From RGIG1828 sp045586905 (lineage in GTDB: Bacteria > Bacillota > Clostridia > UMGS1810): a stretch of DNA of 15,487 nucleotides. The stretch's first letter is position 1. Every line of letters starts with the position of its first letter. The notes under the pieces were generated by a model that made no database searches, was not told the DNA's origin, and saw only the letters and a list, made by a program, of their open reading frames with translations. The translations under genes were made by a program, and so were the position numbers. Below, in pieces: positions 5,054-13,144 of this stretch. The stretch is from positions 1 through 15,487 of the forward strand of contig JAZNBF010000069.1 of the NCBI GenBank assembly GCA_045586905.1, read 5' to 3'.

Positions 5054-7864
5054 TCATTTTATATATTTTTTCAAAAAATCTCCTGTATAAGATTTTTTAC
5101 ATTTCACAATTTCCTCAGGTGTGCCTTCAAAGACTATTTTGCCACCCTTGTCGCCACCCTCGGGGCCGAGGTCGATGATGTGGTCGACAACCTTTATCAC
5201 ATCCATGTTGTGCTCTATCACAATAACAGTGTTGCCGCTGTCGCAGAGTGCCGAGAGCACCTCTATGAGCTTGTGGACATCGGCAATGTGAAGTCCTGTG
5301 GTTGGCTCGTCGAGGATGTAGACAGTTTTTCCTGTGCTTCTGCGGCTGAGCTCGGTGGCGAGTTTCACCCTTTGTGCCTCACCGCCCGAAAGAGTGGTGG
5401 ATGGCTGACCGATTTTGATGTAGCCAAGGCCAACATCAAAAAGTGTCTGAAGCTTTCTTCTGATTTTGGGATGGTTTGCAAAAAACTCGAGACCTTCTTC
5501 AACCGTCATCTCAAGCACATCGTTGATGCTCTTGTCCTTATATTTCACCTCAAGGGTTTCTCTGTTGTAGCGTTTACCCTTGCACACCTCGCAGGGCACA
5601 TACACATCGGGCAAAAAGTGCATTTCTATCTTCACTATACCGTCGCCCGTACATGCCTCACACCTGCCTCCGCTCACATTGAAGCTGAAGCGGCCTGCAC
5701 TGTAACCTCGCAGCTTTGCTTCGTTGGTAGAAGCATAAAGCTCTCTTATGTCGCCAAAGACGCCCGTGTAGGTGGCAGGATTTGAGCGTGGAGTTCTGCC
5801 AATGGGCGACTGGTCGATGTCGATGACCTTGTCGGCATTTTCTATGCCGAGGATTTCTTCGTGGGCACCGGGTTTTTTCTTGGCACCGTTGAGCTCTGAT
5901 GCAAGCTTTTTGTAGAGAATTTCATTGATAAGACTCGACTTGCCCGAGCCCGACACACCTGTTACAGCCACAAATTTGCCGAGAGGTATGGCAACATCTA
6001 TGTTTTTGAGGTTGTTTTGTTTTGCACCCCTCACTGTGATGGTCTGACCGTTGCCTTTTCGTCTTTTCTTTGGCACATCTATTTTTCTTGCGCCCGAGAG
6101 GTACTGACCTGTGATGCTTTTTTCCGATTTCATTATTTCCTCGGCAGTGCCCTGGGCCATAACATATCCGCCGTGAACACCTGCACCGGGGCCTATGTCT
6201 ATGATGTGGTCGGCAGCGAGCATGGTGTCTTCGTCGTGCTCCACCACGATGAGTGTGTTGCCGAGGTCGCGCAGATTTTTGAGGGTTTCAATGAGCTTGG
6301 AGTTGTCTCTCTGATGAAGACCTATGCTCGGCTCGTCGAGGATGTAGAGGACTCCTGTGAGACCTGAGCCAATCTGTGTGGCAAGGCGTATTCTCTGAGC
6401 CTCACCACCCGAAAGAGAGCCTGCGTTTCTTGAAAGAGTGAGATATTCTAAACCGACATCTTTCAAAAACTTAAGTCTTGCACCGATTTCTTTGAGTATC
6501 TGCTTTGCAATCATCTCCTGATGCGGTGTGAAAGACAGATTTTCAAAAAATTCACTGATTTTCTGCACGCTCATATCGGTGAGCTCCGATATGTTTACCC
6601 CTCCCACCTTAACACCGAGGCTTACGGGGCGCAGACGCTTACCCTTGCAGGCTTTGCAGAGCACAGAGCCCATGAGGTTTTCTATCTCATTTTTCGAATA
6701 TGCCGAATACGAATCGTTATAGCGCCTTTCAAGATTTGTGATTACGCCTTCAAAGAAAGAGGTCTTTTTGTACCCCTGATGGTTGATGGAAAGAGGCTCG
6801 TCGCTTCCGTAGAGCACAATGTCCATAATCTCTTTGGGCAGGTCGCAGATGGGAGTTTTTTTGTCGAAATTATATTTTTTGCAAAGAGCATCAAGCCAAG
6901 CACTCCAATACGTTGTACCGTCCGACACATTGCCCCATCCAAATGCGCAGATGCCTCCGTCATAGATGGACTTTTTGGGGTCGGGAATGAGGAGCTCGGG
7001 GTCAATTTTCATAAAGCTGCCAAGTCCCGAGCACTCGGGGCATGCGCCAAAAGGCGAGTTGAACGAAAACATACGGGGAGAAAGCTCCTCCATGCTTATG
7101 CCGCAGTCTTTGCAGGCATAGTTCTGACTGAATATCTTTTCTCCCTTGTCAAACATATCGGCAACAACAAGGCCCGAGCCGAGCTTTGCCGCAGTTTCCA
7201 CCGAGTCGGTGAGACGGGCTGTGACACCCTCTTTTATGATTATGCGGTCCACCACAATTTCTATGGTGTGGCGATGCTTTTTCTCTAAGTTTATCTGCTC
7301 CGAAAGGTCGCGCACATTACCGTCTATTCTCACTCTCACATAACCGTTTTTGCGTGCATCTTCTATTATCTTGGCGTGTTCACCCTTTTTGTCACGGATG
7401 ACGGGTGCGAGAATCTGAACTCTTGTGCCCTCTCCCATGGCGATGAGGGAGTCGACAATCTCATCAACCGACTGCTGATGAATCACCTTGCCGCAGTTTG
7501 GACAGTGAGGAGTGCCCACTCTTGCATAGAGCAGACGGAGATAGTCATAAATCTCGGTTACAGTGCCCACAGTGGAGCGTGGATTTTTGCTTGTGGTCTT
7601 CTGGTCGATGCTGATTGCAGGTGAAAGGCCCTCGATGTATTCCACATCGGGCTTGTCCATCTGACCTAAAAACTGACGGGCATATGACGAACGCGACTCC
7701 ACATAGCGTCTCTGCCCCTCGGCATAGATGGTGTCGAAGGCAAGCGACGATTTGCCCGAGCCTGAAAGACCTGTTATGACAACAAGCTTTTCACGGGGGA
7801 TGTCGACGTCTATATTTTTGAGATTGTGCTGTGACGCACCTTTTATGCGGATGTACTCTTTCAT
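5054..7864 (-). CDS. uvrA: Excinuclease ABC subunit A
   Basis: Damage-recognition ATPase of nucleotide excision repair; UvrA dimers load UvrB on lesions. The protein is 936 aa (E. coli 940 aa). It has two ABC ATPase modules: Walker A GLSGSGKSS at 32-40 and GVSGSGKSS at 636-644, with ABC signatures LSGGEAQ at 484-490 and 825-831. Zinc-binding cysteines are C251/C254/C275/C278 in the first module and C735/C738/C758/C761 in the second; an extra CPNC lies at 121-124. Walker B regions read YILDEPSIGLH and YILDEPTTGLH. ATG at 7864 is 11 nt after the uvrB stop, with TAAGGAA just before it, so the two genes form a uvrB-uvrA operon. uvrC is not in the window. The protein appears intact. Confidence 0.98.
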   Translation of the reverse strand: MKEYIRIKGASQHNLKNIDVDIPREKLVVITGLSGSGKSSLAFDTIYAEGQRRYVESRSSYARQFLGQMDKPDVEYIEGLSPAISIDQKTTSKNPRSTVGTVTEIYDYLRLLYARVGTPHCPNCGKVIHQQSVDEIVDSLIAMGEGTRVQILAPVIRDKKGEHAKIIEDARKNGYVRVRIDGNVRDLSEQINLEKKHRHTIEIVVDRIIIKEGVTARLTDSVETAAKLGSGLVVADMFDKGEKIFSQNYACKDCGISMEELSPRMFSFNSPFGACPECSGLGSFMKIDPELLIPDPKKSIYDGGICAFGWGNVSDGTTYWSAWLDALCKKYNFDKKTPICDLPKEIMDIVLYGSDEPLSINHQGYKKTSFFEGVITNLERRYNDSYSAYSKNEIENLMGSVLCKACKGKRLRPVSLGVKVGGVNISELTDMSVQKISEFFENLSFTPHQEMIAKQILKEIGARLKFLKDVGLEYLTLSRNAGSLSGGEAQRIRLATQIGSGLTGVLYILDEPSIGLHQRDNSKLIETLKNLRDLGNTLIVVEHDEDTMLAADHIIDIGPGAGVHGGYVMAQGTAEEIMKSEKSITGQYLSGARKIDVPKKRRKGNGQTITVRGAKQNNLKNIDVAIPLGKFVAVTGVSGSGKSSLINEILYKKLASELNGAKKKPGAHEEILGIENADKVIDIDQSPIGRTPRSNPATYTGVFGDIRELYASTNEAKLRGYSAGRFSFNVSGGRCEACTGDGIVKIEMHFLPDVYVPCEVCKGKRYNRETLEVKYKDKSINDVLEMTVEEGLEFFANHPKIRRKLQTLFDVGLGYIKIGQPSTTLSGGEAQRVKLATELSRRSTGKTVYILDEPTTGLHIADVHKLIEVLSALCDSGNTVIVIEHNMDVIKVVDHIIDLGPEGGDKGGKIVFEGTPEEIVKCKKSYTGDFLKKYIK

Positions 7865-7875
7865 TGTTCCTTACC

Positions 7876-9837
7876 CTATTTCTTACCTTTCAATTTAATG
7901 ATTTCATCTCTGAAAACTGCCGCCATCTCAAAGTCGAGATTGTCGGACGCTTCTTTCATGAGCTTTGTAAGCTTTTGTATCTTAACCTCTGCGCTGTCTT
8001 CTTCCGAGATGCCCTGTGATGGAGCAGACGAGGCTTTTTCGTAGGTTTTGATGATGTCGTGCACATCTTTTCTTATGGTGGTAGGTGTTATTCCATGTTC
8101 TTCGTTGTAGGCTGTCTGAATGTCACGTCTGCGATTGGTTTCGTCAATCGCCCTTTGCATAGAGCCTGTGACGGTGTCGGCATACATGATGACTCTGGAT
8201 GAGGCATTACGCGCAGCTCTGCCTATGGTCTGCACAAGTGAGGTTTCACTTCTGAGGAAGCCCTCCTTGTCGGCATCGAGTATTGCCACAAGGGAAACCT
8301 CGGGTATGTCGAGACCTTCTCTCAAAAGGTTGATGCCCACCAAGACATCAAACACACCGAGTCGCAAATCTCTTATGATTGCCATTCTCTCGAGGGTTTC
8401 CACCTCGGAGTGAAGATATTTTACCCTTATGCCAACTCCTCTCATGTAGTCGGTGAGGCTCTCTGCCATTTTTTTGGTGAGGGTGGTGACAAGAACTCTG
8501 TCGCCTTTTTTGGTGACTTCATCTATTTCTGCACACAAATCGTCAACCTGTCCCTGAACGGGCCTTATGATAATTTCGGGATCGACAAGACCTGTGGGAC
8601 GGATAATCTGCTCTACCACATCGCCTCCCGAGTTTGCCACCTCATATTCAGCAGGGGTGGCGCTCACATAGATGACCTGATTTATCCTCTCTTCAAATTC
8701 CGAAAAGCAAAGAGGACGGTTGTCGAAAGCCGATGGCAGACGAAAGCCGAAGTCAACCAAGGTTTCTTTTCGCGAACGGTCGCCATTGTACATGGCTCTC
8801 ACCTGAGGGATTGTCACATGCGACTCGTCTATAACAAGGAGAAAATCGTCGGGGAAATAGTCCATGAGGGTGTAGGGCGCACTGCCCGGAGCTCTGCCCG
8901 AGATGTGACGGGAGTAGTTTTCAATGCCCTGACAAAAGCCTATTTCCTGCATCATTTCGAGGTCATAGTTTGTGCGCTGTATGATTCTCTGTTGCTCAAG
9001 AAGCTTGCCGGCATCGCCAAGCTCCTTTGCCCTCTCGTCGAGCTCTTCTCTTATAGACACAAGTGCTCTTTTCATTTTGACATCGGTGGTGGCATAGTGA
9101 GACGCAGGGAAAATGGTGGTAAAGCTGCGAAAGGCTTTGATTTCGCCTGTCACGATGTCGATGTCGGATATTCTTTCTATCTCATCGCCAAAAAATTCGA
9201 TGCGGATGGCGCTCTCGTGTGATGATGCAGGGAACACCTCCACCACATCGCCTCTCACTCTGAAAGTGCCTCTCTCGCAAGAGATGTCATTACGGGTGTA
9301 TTGGATTTCAACAAGCTTTCTGAGAAGCTCGTTACGGTCTGTCTCTGTGCCCACACGTAGAGCTATCATGAGGTTTTTGTAGTCGTCGGGATCGCCGAGA
9401 CCGTATATGCACGATACACTTGCCACAATTATGACATCGCGCCTCTCCAGAAGTGCCGCTGTGGCACTGTGGCGCAGACGGTCTATCTCGTCATTTATCA
9501 TGGCGTCTTTTTCTATATAGGTGTCGGTGTGGGGAATGTATGCCTCGGGCTGATAGTAGTCATAGTACGACACAAAATATTCCACTGCATTGTCGGGGAA
9601 AAACTCTTTGAGCTCAGAGCAAAGCTGAGCCGCAAGGATTTTGTTGTGGGCAAGCACGAGGGTTGGCTTGTTTACTGCTTCAATGGTTTTGGCAACGGTA
9701 TAGGTTTTGCCCGAGCCTGTGACGCCTTTTAAAACCTGACATCTTTTACCGTCTGTTATGCCTTGTGACAGAGTTTTTATTGCATTTATCTGGTCGCCCA
9801 TGGGCTCAAATTTTGACACTACTTTTAAATCGGGCAT
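7876..9837 (-). CDS. uvrB: Excinuclease ABC subunit B
   Basis: Helicase-like subunit of nucleotide excision repair. It receives damaged DNA from UvrA, verifies the lesion and recruits UvrC for incision. The protein is 653 aa. It shows Walker A GVTGSGKT (38-45), the beta-hairpin YYDYYQPEAYIP that inserts between strands (91-102), Walker B DESH (337-340), the later helicase motifs LLREGLDIPE and QTIGRAARN, and a C-terminal UVR domain (about 619-649) that contacts UvrC. ATG at 9837 has AGAGGTGA 7 nt upstream. It is the first gene of uvrB-uvrA and is preceded by a good promoter and an inverted repeat, but no LexA-type GAAC-GTTC box was found. Confidence 0.98.
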   Translation of the reverse strand: MPDLKVVSKFEPMGDQINAIKTLSQGITDGKRCQVLKGVTGSGKTYTVAKTIEAVNKPTLVLAHNKILAAQLCSELKEFFPDNAVEYFVSYYDYYQPEAYIPHTDTYIEKDAMINDEIDRLRHSATAALLERRDVIIVASVSCIYGLGDPDDYKNLMIALRVGTETDRNELLRKLVEIQYTRNDISCERGTFRVRGDVVEVFPASSHESAIRIEFFGDEIERISDIDIVTGEIKAFRSFTTIFPASHYATTDVKMKRALVSIREELDERAKELGDAGKLLEQQRIIQRTNYDLEMMQEIGFCQGIENYSRHISGRAPGSAPYTLMDYFPDDFLLVIDESHVTIPQVRAMYNGDRSRKETLVDFGFRLPSAFDNRPLCFSEFEERINQVIYVSATPAEYEVANSGGDVVEQIIRPTGLVDPEIIIRPVQGQVDDLCAEIDEVTKKGDRVLVTTLTKKMAESLTDYMRGVGIRVKYLHSEVETLERMAIIRDLRLGVFDVLVGINLLREGLDIPEVSLVAILDADKEGFLRSETSLVQTIGRAARNASSRVIMYADTVTGSMQRAIDETNRRRDIQTAYNEEHGITPTTIRKDVHDIIKTYEKASSAPSQGISEEDSAEVKIQKLTKLMKEASDNLDFEMAAVFRDEIIKLKGKK

Positions 9838-9881
9838 GTTACCGTCACCTCTTTTTGAAAGACAGAAATAAATTTTTATAA

Positions 9882-9914
9882 TGTGATATATTTACCCATA
9901 TATATTATATCACA
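9882..9914. promoter_or_regulatory. 9-bp inverted repeat over the uvrB promoter (candidate operator)
   Basis: TGTGATATA (9882-9890) and TATATCACA (9906-9914) are perfect reverse complements, separated by 15 nt. The upstream arm overlaps the -10 box; the other lies in the early transcribed region, so only one arm would be in the mRNA. That favours a DNA-level protein site over an RNA hairpin. No regulator can be named. Chance symmetry in AT-rich DNA is possible. Confidence 0.4.
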
Positions 9915-9931
9915 TATCCGAAAATTATCAA
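9904..9931 (-). promoter_or_regulatory. Promoter of uvrB-uvrA
   Basis: On the minus strand -35 TTGATA (9931-9926), a 16-nt spacer and a perfect -10 TATAAT (9909-9904) preceded by TGA, which makes an extended -10. The start would be near 9897, with a leader of about 60 nt before uvrB. The -35 box begins 4 nt beyond the T-tract of the terminator of the preceding SLH gene. Confidence 0.8.
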
Positions 9932-9934
9932 TAG

Positions 9935-9964
9935 AAAAACCCGAAAACCTTTGGCTTTCGGGTT
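9935..9964 (-). terminator. Intrinsic terminator of the SLH-protein gene
   Basis: On the minus strand AACCCGAAA (9964-9956) pairs with TTTCGGGTT (9946-9938), with an inner CC/GG pair, and the stem runs into TTTTTC. It begins 7 nt after the stop codon of the SLH gene and separates it from uvrB. Confidence 0.88.
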
Positions 9965-9971
9965 CCTGGTG

Positions 9972-11180
9972 TCAGTTTTTAACGATGATCTCTGTCACTG
10001 TGTCGTCCTCAAAGCGAACCAGCACAAAGCTTCCCTCGTCTATGGCATTAAAGCTGTCGGATTCCCAACGGTGTTTTGAACCATTTTGCATAAAGACAGA
10101 AACGGGTGTGGTTTTTTTCGCTATGACTTCCAAAGTAGTGGTGCCATCGAAAACATCGAGCACGACTGTGTTTGTTTTTGATTCATAGGAGAGAACCGTG
10201 CCTGCCCAGAACTCATACCTTCCGCCTGCACCGTGGGTGAGAACAGAGGGGATGGAAATGGGAGGTGTGGCCTCGCCAAACGATGAAACAACAATAATGG
10301 TTGAAATGTAGCCTAAAAATGCAGTGTCTATCATAAACACATCGCCGGGCGCAAGAGCATCCAAAGAGAGCTTTGTGCCCACAACGGTTATGTCGGCATC
10401 CTTTTTCACTTTTGAGGTGTAGGTTTTCTCCTCGTCACCTGCCACAGAGTAGGTGATTTTGCACACCTCGTCTCCGTCGGCATCGACAGAGGTGGTGACG
10501 CTTTTTACAAGAAGAAGATCTTTGAGAGGATAAAGGGTGTAGATGTGGTCTTTGTCGGATGGCGCTTCGGGTTTTTCTTCGGGATTTTCTTCGGGTTTTT
10601 CAGCTTCGGGAGCCTTATATTCCTTTGCTCTCACAATGAGCGCCGCACTTTCTGCCCTTGTTACAAAACCGTCGCCTCTTATGGTTCCGTCTTCATAGCC
10701 ATTCATAAGACCTGCGCCAACCATGGCCGACACTTCGTTTTTCATCTCATCTGCGACGGTGCCAGAGTCGGAAAAGGTTACATCTTCAGACGCCTCAAGC
10801 GAAAGCACATTGGCAAGAGCATATGCCACCTCTGCCCTTGTGGCAGGATGGTCGGGCAAAAACTTAGAAGAGGGTGCATAAAAAAGCTTTGCACATTGTG
10901 TGATATATTTGTTTGCCCAGTGAGAAGAAATGTCCGAAAAGTTTCCGCCTTTTCCCTCGGGGTTGAATGATTTGGCAATAAGCTTTGCAAGCTCTGCTTT
11001 GGTGACAAGACCTTCGGGGCGGAAGCTTCCGTCTTCGTAGCCATTTATGATGCCATCAGATGTGAGCTTTGTGATGTATTCATCTGCCCAGTGGGATTTG
11101 TCTACATCGGTAAACGCGAAAGAAACCGTAGATGCAGTCATAAGTGCTAAAACTAAAGCAAGAGAAATAAATTTTTTCAT
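9972..11180 (-). CDS. Secreted SLH-domain protein
   Basis: The protein is 402 aa. Residues 1-22 are a signal peptide (MKK, hydrophobic core, SFA cleavage site). Three SLH domains follow at about 23-72, 81-127 and 136-186, each with a TKAE/TRAE core (60-63, 114-117, 174-177). SLH trimers bind secondary cell-wall polymers, so the protein is probably anchored to the cell surface. A Glu/Pro-rich linker (about 190-212) leads to a C-terminal region of about 190 residues made of two similar beta-rich units, 213-299 and 321-402. I cannot assign a function to that region. ATG at 11180 has AAAGGAGA 9 nt upstream and gives a proper signal peptide; the longer frame to 11369 would run into the upstream hairpin array and has no such site. 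A terminator follows. Confidence 0.88.
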   Translation of the reverse strand: MKKFISLALVLALMTASTVSFAFTDVDKSHWADEYITKLTSDGIINGYEDGSFRPEGLVTKAELAKLIAKSFNPEGKGGNFSDISSHWANKYITQCAKLFYAPSSKFLPDHPATRAEVAYALANVLSLEASEDVTFSDSGTVADEMKNEVSAMVGAGLMNGYEDGTIRGDGFVTRAESAALIVRAKEYKAPEAEKPEENPEEKPEAPSDKDHIYTLYPLKDLLLVKSVTTSVDADGDEVCKITYSVAGDEEKTYTSKVKKDADITVVGTKLSLDALAPGDVFMIDTAFLGYISTIIVVSSFGEATPPISIPSVLTHGAGGRYEFWAGTVLSYESKTNTVVLDVFDGTTTLEVIAKKTTPVSVFMQNGSKHRWESDSFNAIDEGSFVLVRFEDDTVTEIIVKN

Positions 11181-11245
11181 TTTAGTTTGTCTCCTTTCGG
11201 TTTTGTTAGTATTGCAACATGTAAGGTTTAGATGCAAATCTTTTG

Positions 11246-11437
11246 TCGATATGCAAACTAAAGTTCGCTCGATATTTTTACTTTCGTAAAATCGATATGT
11301 TTTCGCTTCGCTCAATCCCGATATGATATGAATTCTCGTCGCGTTAACGACATATCGAGTGCGAAGCACATATCGAGTCTTTTTGACATATCGGGAATTC
11401 GATAGAATTCATATCGATGCGTTGCTATGCAACGCAT
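11246..11437. repeat. Multi-hairpin array 2 (ATATCGA-linker type)
   Basis: Short inverted repeats are separated by CGATAT/ATATCGA linkers (11246-11253, 11269-11275, 11291-11299, 11319-11325, 11351-11358, 11369-11376, 11387-11394, 11410-11417). Clear hairpins are 11276-11291 (TTTTAC/GTAAAA, loop TTTC), 11359-11369 (GTGC/GCAC, loop GAA), 11395-11410 (GAATTC/GAATTC, loop GATA) and 11417-11437 (ATGCGTTGC/GCAACGCAT, loop TAT). Weaker ones are at 11305-11311, 11336-11350 and 11377-11387. Longer pairings enclose them: CCCGATATG (11317-11325) with CATATCGGG (11387-11395), and an 11-bp pair, 11325-11335 with 11405-11415. It fills the spacer from the stop codon of the EamA gene to the leader of the SLH gene. 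Function unknown. Confidence 0.75.
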
Positions 11438-12372
11438 TACTTGTTTATGGCTATGCCAAGGCACACGAGCACAAGTGAAATGATGATGTTAGCTGTGTGA
11501 ACGCCGCTTGATTCGCTGAGCAAAAGACTTGTAAGGAGCACGCCGAAAACGGGAATGAGAAAGCTGTGGGCTGTGACTTTAGACACATGGTTGTATTTTA
11601 AAAGCACCGACCACACCGAATAGGCAACTGCCGAAAGAACTGCCAGATACAAAAGCACCGCCAAAGCAGAGAGGCTTGTCACACTGATGCGGCCGCCAAG
11701 GGAGAAGCCTATTGCCATGAGCACAAGTCCGCCAAGGGCAAACTGATAGCCACTGAGCACGACAGGCTCTTCGTCGGAAGAGTATTTTTTTGCAAGAGCT
11801 GCCGAAGCTGCGCTCGCCATGGTGGAGAAAAGAACAAATGCATCGCCGAAGAAATTGAAACTCAGCTTAAGACCGTTAAGGTTTATGATTACAATTCCCG
11901 CAAAGCCTAAGATACATGCAAACATCTTTTGGAAGGTGAGCTTTTCCTGTCTGAGCACAAGTGATGCAAAAAGAATTGCAAAAAATGTGGTTGAGCCGCT
12001 TATGATGGTGCCCTTAACACCTGTGGTGTTGGCAAGACCAATGTAGAAAAAAGTGTATTGGAGTATGGTCTGAAAAAGAGAAAGGTTTGCAACCTTTAAA
12101 AGATTTTTCTTTTTGGGGTAGAGAAATTTCCTCTGAGCTATGCTGTATATTATGATGGTGAGCACGCCTGCGAGGAAGAAACGGATGCCTGCAAAAAGAA
12201 GAGTTGACGAAACATTTTTCTCGGGCAGTATCATCGCATAGCCAAGCTTTATAAACGGAGTGGCACTGCCCCACAGAGCACAGCAGAGTGTGGCAAGAAG
12301 TGTGAGCAGCAGGGGATTTGTGAGAATGGATTTGTCTTTTTTTGTCTCGTTTGGCAGAGTTTGTGTTTTCAT
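11437..12372 (-). CDS. EamA-family (drug/metabolite transporter superfamily) permease
   Basis: Membrane protein of 311 aa with about ten hydrophobic helices in two five-helix halves, the EamA duplication. The first half starts LLLTLLATLCCALWGSATPF (21-40), with the typical WGS-xxPF motif; the second starts near FGDAFVLFSTMASAASAALAKKY (175-197). The substrate cannot be told from sequence; members export amino acids, metabolites or drugs. ATG at 12372 has AAAGGAGA at good spacing and lies just after a strong promoter. The frame remains open to 12579, but that extension would cross the promoter and the upp terminator, so it is not translated. The gene seems to be its own transcription unit. Its stop codon overlaps the last hairpin of array 2, and no U-tract follows. 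Confidence 0.9.
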   Translation of the reverse strand: MKTQTLPNETKKDKSILTNPLLLTLLATLCCALWGSATPFIKLGYAMILPEKNVSSTLLFAGIRFFLAGVLTIIIYSIAQRKFLYPKKKNLLKVANLSLFQTILQYTFFYIGLANTTGVKGTIISGSTTFFAILFASLVLRQEKLTFQKMFACILGFAGIVIINLNGLKLSFNFFGDAFVLFSTMASAASAALAKKYSSDEEPVVLSGYQFALGGLVLMAIGFSLGGRISVTSLSALAVLLYLAVLSAVAYSVWSVLLKYNHVSKVTAHSFLIPVFGVLLTSLLLSESSGVHTANIIISLVLVCLGIAINK

Positions 12373-12400
12373 TGGTGTCTCCTTTTGTATATAATACAAT

Positions 12401-12429
12401 ACTATACCATAAAAGGTTGCATTTTTCAA
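12401..12429 (-). promoter_or_regulatory. Promoter of the EamA transporter gene
   Basis: On the minus strand -35 TTGAAA (12429-12424), a 17-nt spacer and -10 TATAGT (12406-12401), with TGG before the -10 giving an extended -10. It is 14 nt downstream of the upp terminator. The leader would be about 20 nt. Confidence 0.75.
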
Positions 12430-12442
12430 TTGGATTTTAAAG

Positions 12443-12481
12443 ACAAAAATACCATCCCAAAGAGATTTCGGGATGGTATTT
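12443..12481 (-). terminator. Intrinsic terminator of uraA-upp
   Basis: On the minus strand a 12-bp stem, AAATACCATCCC with GGGATGGTATTT (12481-12470 and 12458-12447), runs into a T-rich tail (TTTTTG then TCTTT). It lies about 10 nt after the upp stop codon and closes the uracil-salvage operon. Confidence 0.9.
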
Positions 12482-12490
12482 GAATTCATT

Positions 12491-13120
12491 TTATTTTGTG
12501 CCGAAAATTCTGTCGCCTGCATCGCCGAGACCGGGAACGATGTAGCCATTTTCGTTGAGACACTCGTCAACATTGGCACAATAGATTTCCACGTCGGGAT
12601 GAGCCTTGCTCAGAGCTTCGATGCCCTCAGGTGCAGCAATAAGGCAAAGGAATTTGATGTTTTTGCCGCCATAAGACTTAATCTGTCCGATGGCATCTAT
12701 TGCAGAGCCGCCTGTGGCAAGCATGGGATCTACCACAACAATGAGTCTGTCATCAATGTCAGGCGGAAGCTTGCAGTAGTATTCGTGAGGCTGAAGAGTC
12801 TCTTCGTCACGGTACATGCCGATGTGGCCGACTTTAGCAGAGGGCACAAGATTTAAAAGACCGTTTACCATGCCGAGTCCTGCTCTGAGAATTGGCACAA
12901 TGGCAAGCTTTTTGCCTTTTATAATCTTCTGCTTTGTTTTGCAGATGGGAGTTTCTATCTCTACCTCTTCGAGAGGAAGGTCTCTAAGAGCCTCATAGCA
13001 CATGAGCATTGTGATTTCTTCAACAGATTCTCTGAATTCTTTGTTGGAAGTGGAAATGTCTCTGAGTATTGATGTTTTATGTTGAATAAGAGGATGATCA
13101 AAAATTGTTACTCTACCCAT
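12491..13120 (-). CDS. upp: Uracil phosphoribosyltransferase
   Basis: Converts uracil and PRPP to UMP and pyrophosphate in pyrimidine salvage, in the cytoplasm. The protein is 209 aa, the family's usual length. Landmarks are VPILRAGLGM (75-84), the PRPP-binding loop DPMLATGGSA (131-140) and the C-terminal uracil-binding block YIVPGLGDAGDRIFGTK (193-209). ATG at 13120 has AAAGGAGA just upstream. It follows uraA by 24 nt on the same strand and is the last gene before a strong terminator, so imported uracil is phosphoribosylated by the product of the same operon. Confidence 0.98.
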   Translation of the reverse strand: MGRVTIFDHPLIQHKTSILRDISTSNKEFRESVEEITMLMCYEALRDLPLEEVEIETPICKTKQKIIKGKKLAIVPILRAGLGMVNGLLNLVPSAKVGHIGMYRDEETLQPHEYYCKLPPDIDDRLIVVVDPMLATGGSAIDAIGQIKSYGGKNIKFLCLIAAPEGIEALSKAHPDVEIYCANVDECLNENGYIVPGLGDAGDRIFGTK

Positions 13121-13144
13121 TACAGTCTCCTTTTATTTTTATTA

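Noticed and set aside
5180..5785. 201-aa plus-strand open frame
   Set aside because: It lies wholly antisense to uvrA, has no ribosome binding site that stands out and gives a protein without recognisable features; it is a shadow of uvrA codon use.
6521..7288. 255-aa plus-strand open frame
   Set aside because: Antisense inside uvrA, whose reading frame is complete with all motifs; no family resemblance.
8410..9222. 270-aa plus-strand open frame
   Set aside because: Antisense inside uvrB, with no promoter or family signature.
9838..9971. LexA operator at uvrB
   Set aside because: I read the whole spacer and found no GAAC-GTTC type dyad; the inverted repeat there has a different sequence and longer spacing.
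11181..11369. N-terminal extension of the SLH protein
   Set aside because: It would run through hairpin array 2 and bury the signal peptide; the ATG at 11180 has a strong ribosome binding site and begins a clean signal peptide.
12373..12579. N-terminal extension of the EamA transporter
   Set aside because: It would cross the EamA promoter, the upp terminator and the end of upp; the ATG at 12372 has a strong ribosome binding site.
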